A stretch of 64,000 nt of DNA from Pseudomonas sp. LS44 (GTDB lineage: Bacteria > Pseudomonadota > Gammaproteobacteria > Pseudomonadales > Pseudomonadaceae), in contig NZ_CP102830.1 of the NCBI RefSeq assembly GCF_024730785.1, positions 1,488,001-1,552,000 of the forward strand, given 5' to 3'. The position numbers and the translations under genes were made by a program. Every line of letters starts with the position of its first letter. Positions within the stretch are counted from its first letter, which is position 1. Positions 63,452 to 64,000 of the stretch are shown here, one piece after another. Under the pieces are notes generated by a model that searched no databases, was not told the origin of the DNA, and saw only the letters and a list, made by a program, of their open reading frames with translations.

Positions 63452-64000
63452 TTCAACAAGCCGGCCGCGCGCGCTGCTTCCTCGGTGCCCTTGTAGTTTT
63501 CCGGCTTGGTCTCGATAAAGCGGCTGGCGGCCTGCAGATCGAGGATCGCCTTGTGCTCCGGATTGGCCGGGTCGAGGGCGAGGAAGGCCTGCTTGATCTT
63601 CTCGGTTAGCGCCGGGTCGAGGGTTCCGCGCACCGTCCAGTTGTAGTCGTAATAGGTCGGCGTGGTGGCGAACACATGGACCTTATCGAGATCGACCTTC
63701 TTGGCGTCGACCAGCTTCTGCCACACCGAGGCATTCAGTACCCCACCGTCGACCTTGCCGGCCTGCACCCAGGCCACCGTGGCGTCATGCGCGCCGGAGT
63801 AGGCGACTCGGCTGAAGTAGTCCTCCGGCTTGATGCCTTCTTTCATCATGAAGTAGCGCGGCATCAGGCTGCCGGAAGTCGAGGAAACCGAACCGAAGGC
63901 GAAGGTCTTGCCCTTCAGGTCCTGCAGGCTGTTGATCTTCGGGTCGGAGCTGATGAACTTGCTGGTGAACTTCTCGTCCTGCTCGCGTTGCACCAGGGGA
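63448..64000 (-). CDS. PhnD-type periplasmic binding protein, partial
   Basis: The C-terminal part, at least 181 residues, of a phosphate/phosphite/phosphonate-type binding protein; the start and signal peptide lie beyond the right end. INSLQDLKGKTFAFGSVSST, GSLMPRYFMMKEGIKPEDYF and AYSGAHDATVAWVQAGKVDG are typical of the PhnD/PtxB group. The ligand could be phosphonate or phosphite, or selenate, as proposed for a related subfamily in pseudomonads; the sequence seen does not settle this. It is the first gene in the operon as far as visible. Confidence 0.85.
   Translation of the reverse strand, partial: PLVQREQDEKFTSKFISSDPKINSLQDLKGKTFAFGSVSSTSGSLMPRYFMMKEGIKPEDYFSRVAYSGAHDATVAWVQAGKVDGGVLNASVWQKLVDAKKVDLDKVHVFATTPTYYDYNWTVRGTLDPALTEKIKQAFLALDPANPEHKAILDLQAASRFIETKPENYKGTEEAARAAGLLK

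Overview
The window looks like a chromosomal segment of a GC-rich Pseudomonas. Three things support this: the order accD-folC-SPOR protein-cvpA-purF-metZ-SDR next to a divergent gspCD / gspE-M (Xcp-type) type II secretion cluster and Val/Asp tRNAs, which I recall as the P. aeruginosa arrangement; typical Pseudomonas REP-like inverted repeats in many gaps; and the general gene content. There is no phage, no complete insertion sequence and no CRISPR array. Most of the region is core or near-core genome with small accessory inserts.

Layout. 1-7274: housekeeping genes for fatty acid, folate, purine and methionine synthesis, many overlapping or closely spaced. 7510-13036: a large MalT/LuxR-type ATPase regulator and an animal-type haem peroxidase, which appear to sit as an insert between the SDR gene and the secretin gene. 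13101-23384: a complete type II secretion set, C and D leftward and E to M rightward from a shared control region. 23485-23933: a tRNA-Val and two tRNA-Asp genes with a strong promoter and a terminator. 23955-29738: small membrane proteins, an SDR, an MFS carrier, a Pit phosphate transporter, YnfA and YheU. 29832-32585: a hybrid sensor kinase with a 7TMR-DISM sensor.

32992-35307 is a compact sulfur operon: a CsoR-type repressor, a rhodanese-DUF2892 fusion, a TauE/SafE exporter and an ETHE1-like persulfide dioxygenase, behind a clear CsoR-type operator. A decayed transposase remnant inside a small inverted-repeat element lies just upstream. 35574-46471 carries mnmC, a double-domain PPK2, a thiolase, a DMT carrier, a flavodoxin-fold quinone reductase, fumC and DUF2804/DUF2059 proteins. 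46484-51477 carries BolA, TrhO, a DsbA-family protein, an ABC exporter, a YciI protein and a VOC protein.

51511-57893 is an aromatic amino acid (tyrosine) catabolic block: hppD behind a TyrR/PhhR-like box, a short-form homogentisate dioxygenase, a fumarylacetoacetate hydrolase, maiA and an AroP-type permease, with four kinds of small repeat between the genes. 58013-60924 has a thioesterase, ArfB, and a MoaD/ThiS-like small protein paired with a beta-propeller protein. The right end, on the minus strand, is a PhnCDE-type ABC importer with two permeases; its binding protein runs off the window.

Points that deserve a second look are the regulator/peroxidase insert, the unusual cysteine pattern and paired palindromes of the sulfur operon, two related but differently ended ~255 bp miniature elements placed exactly at stop codons, the transposase remnant, and the ubiquitin-like/propeller gene pair.
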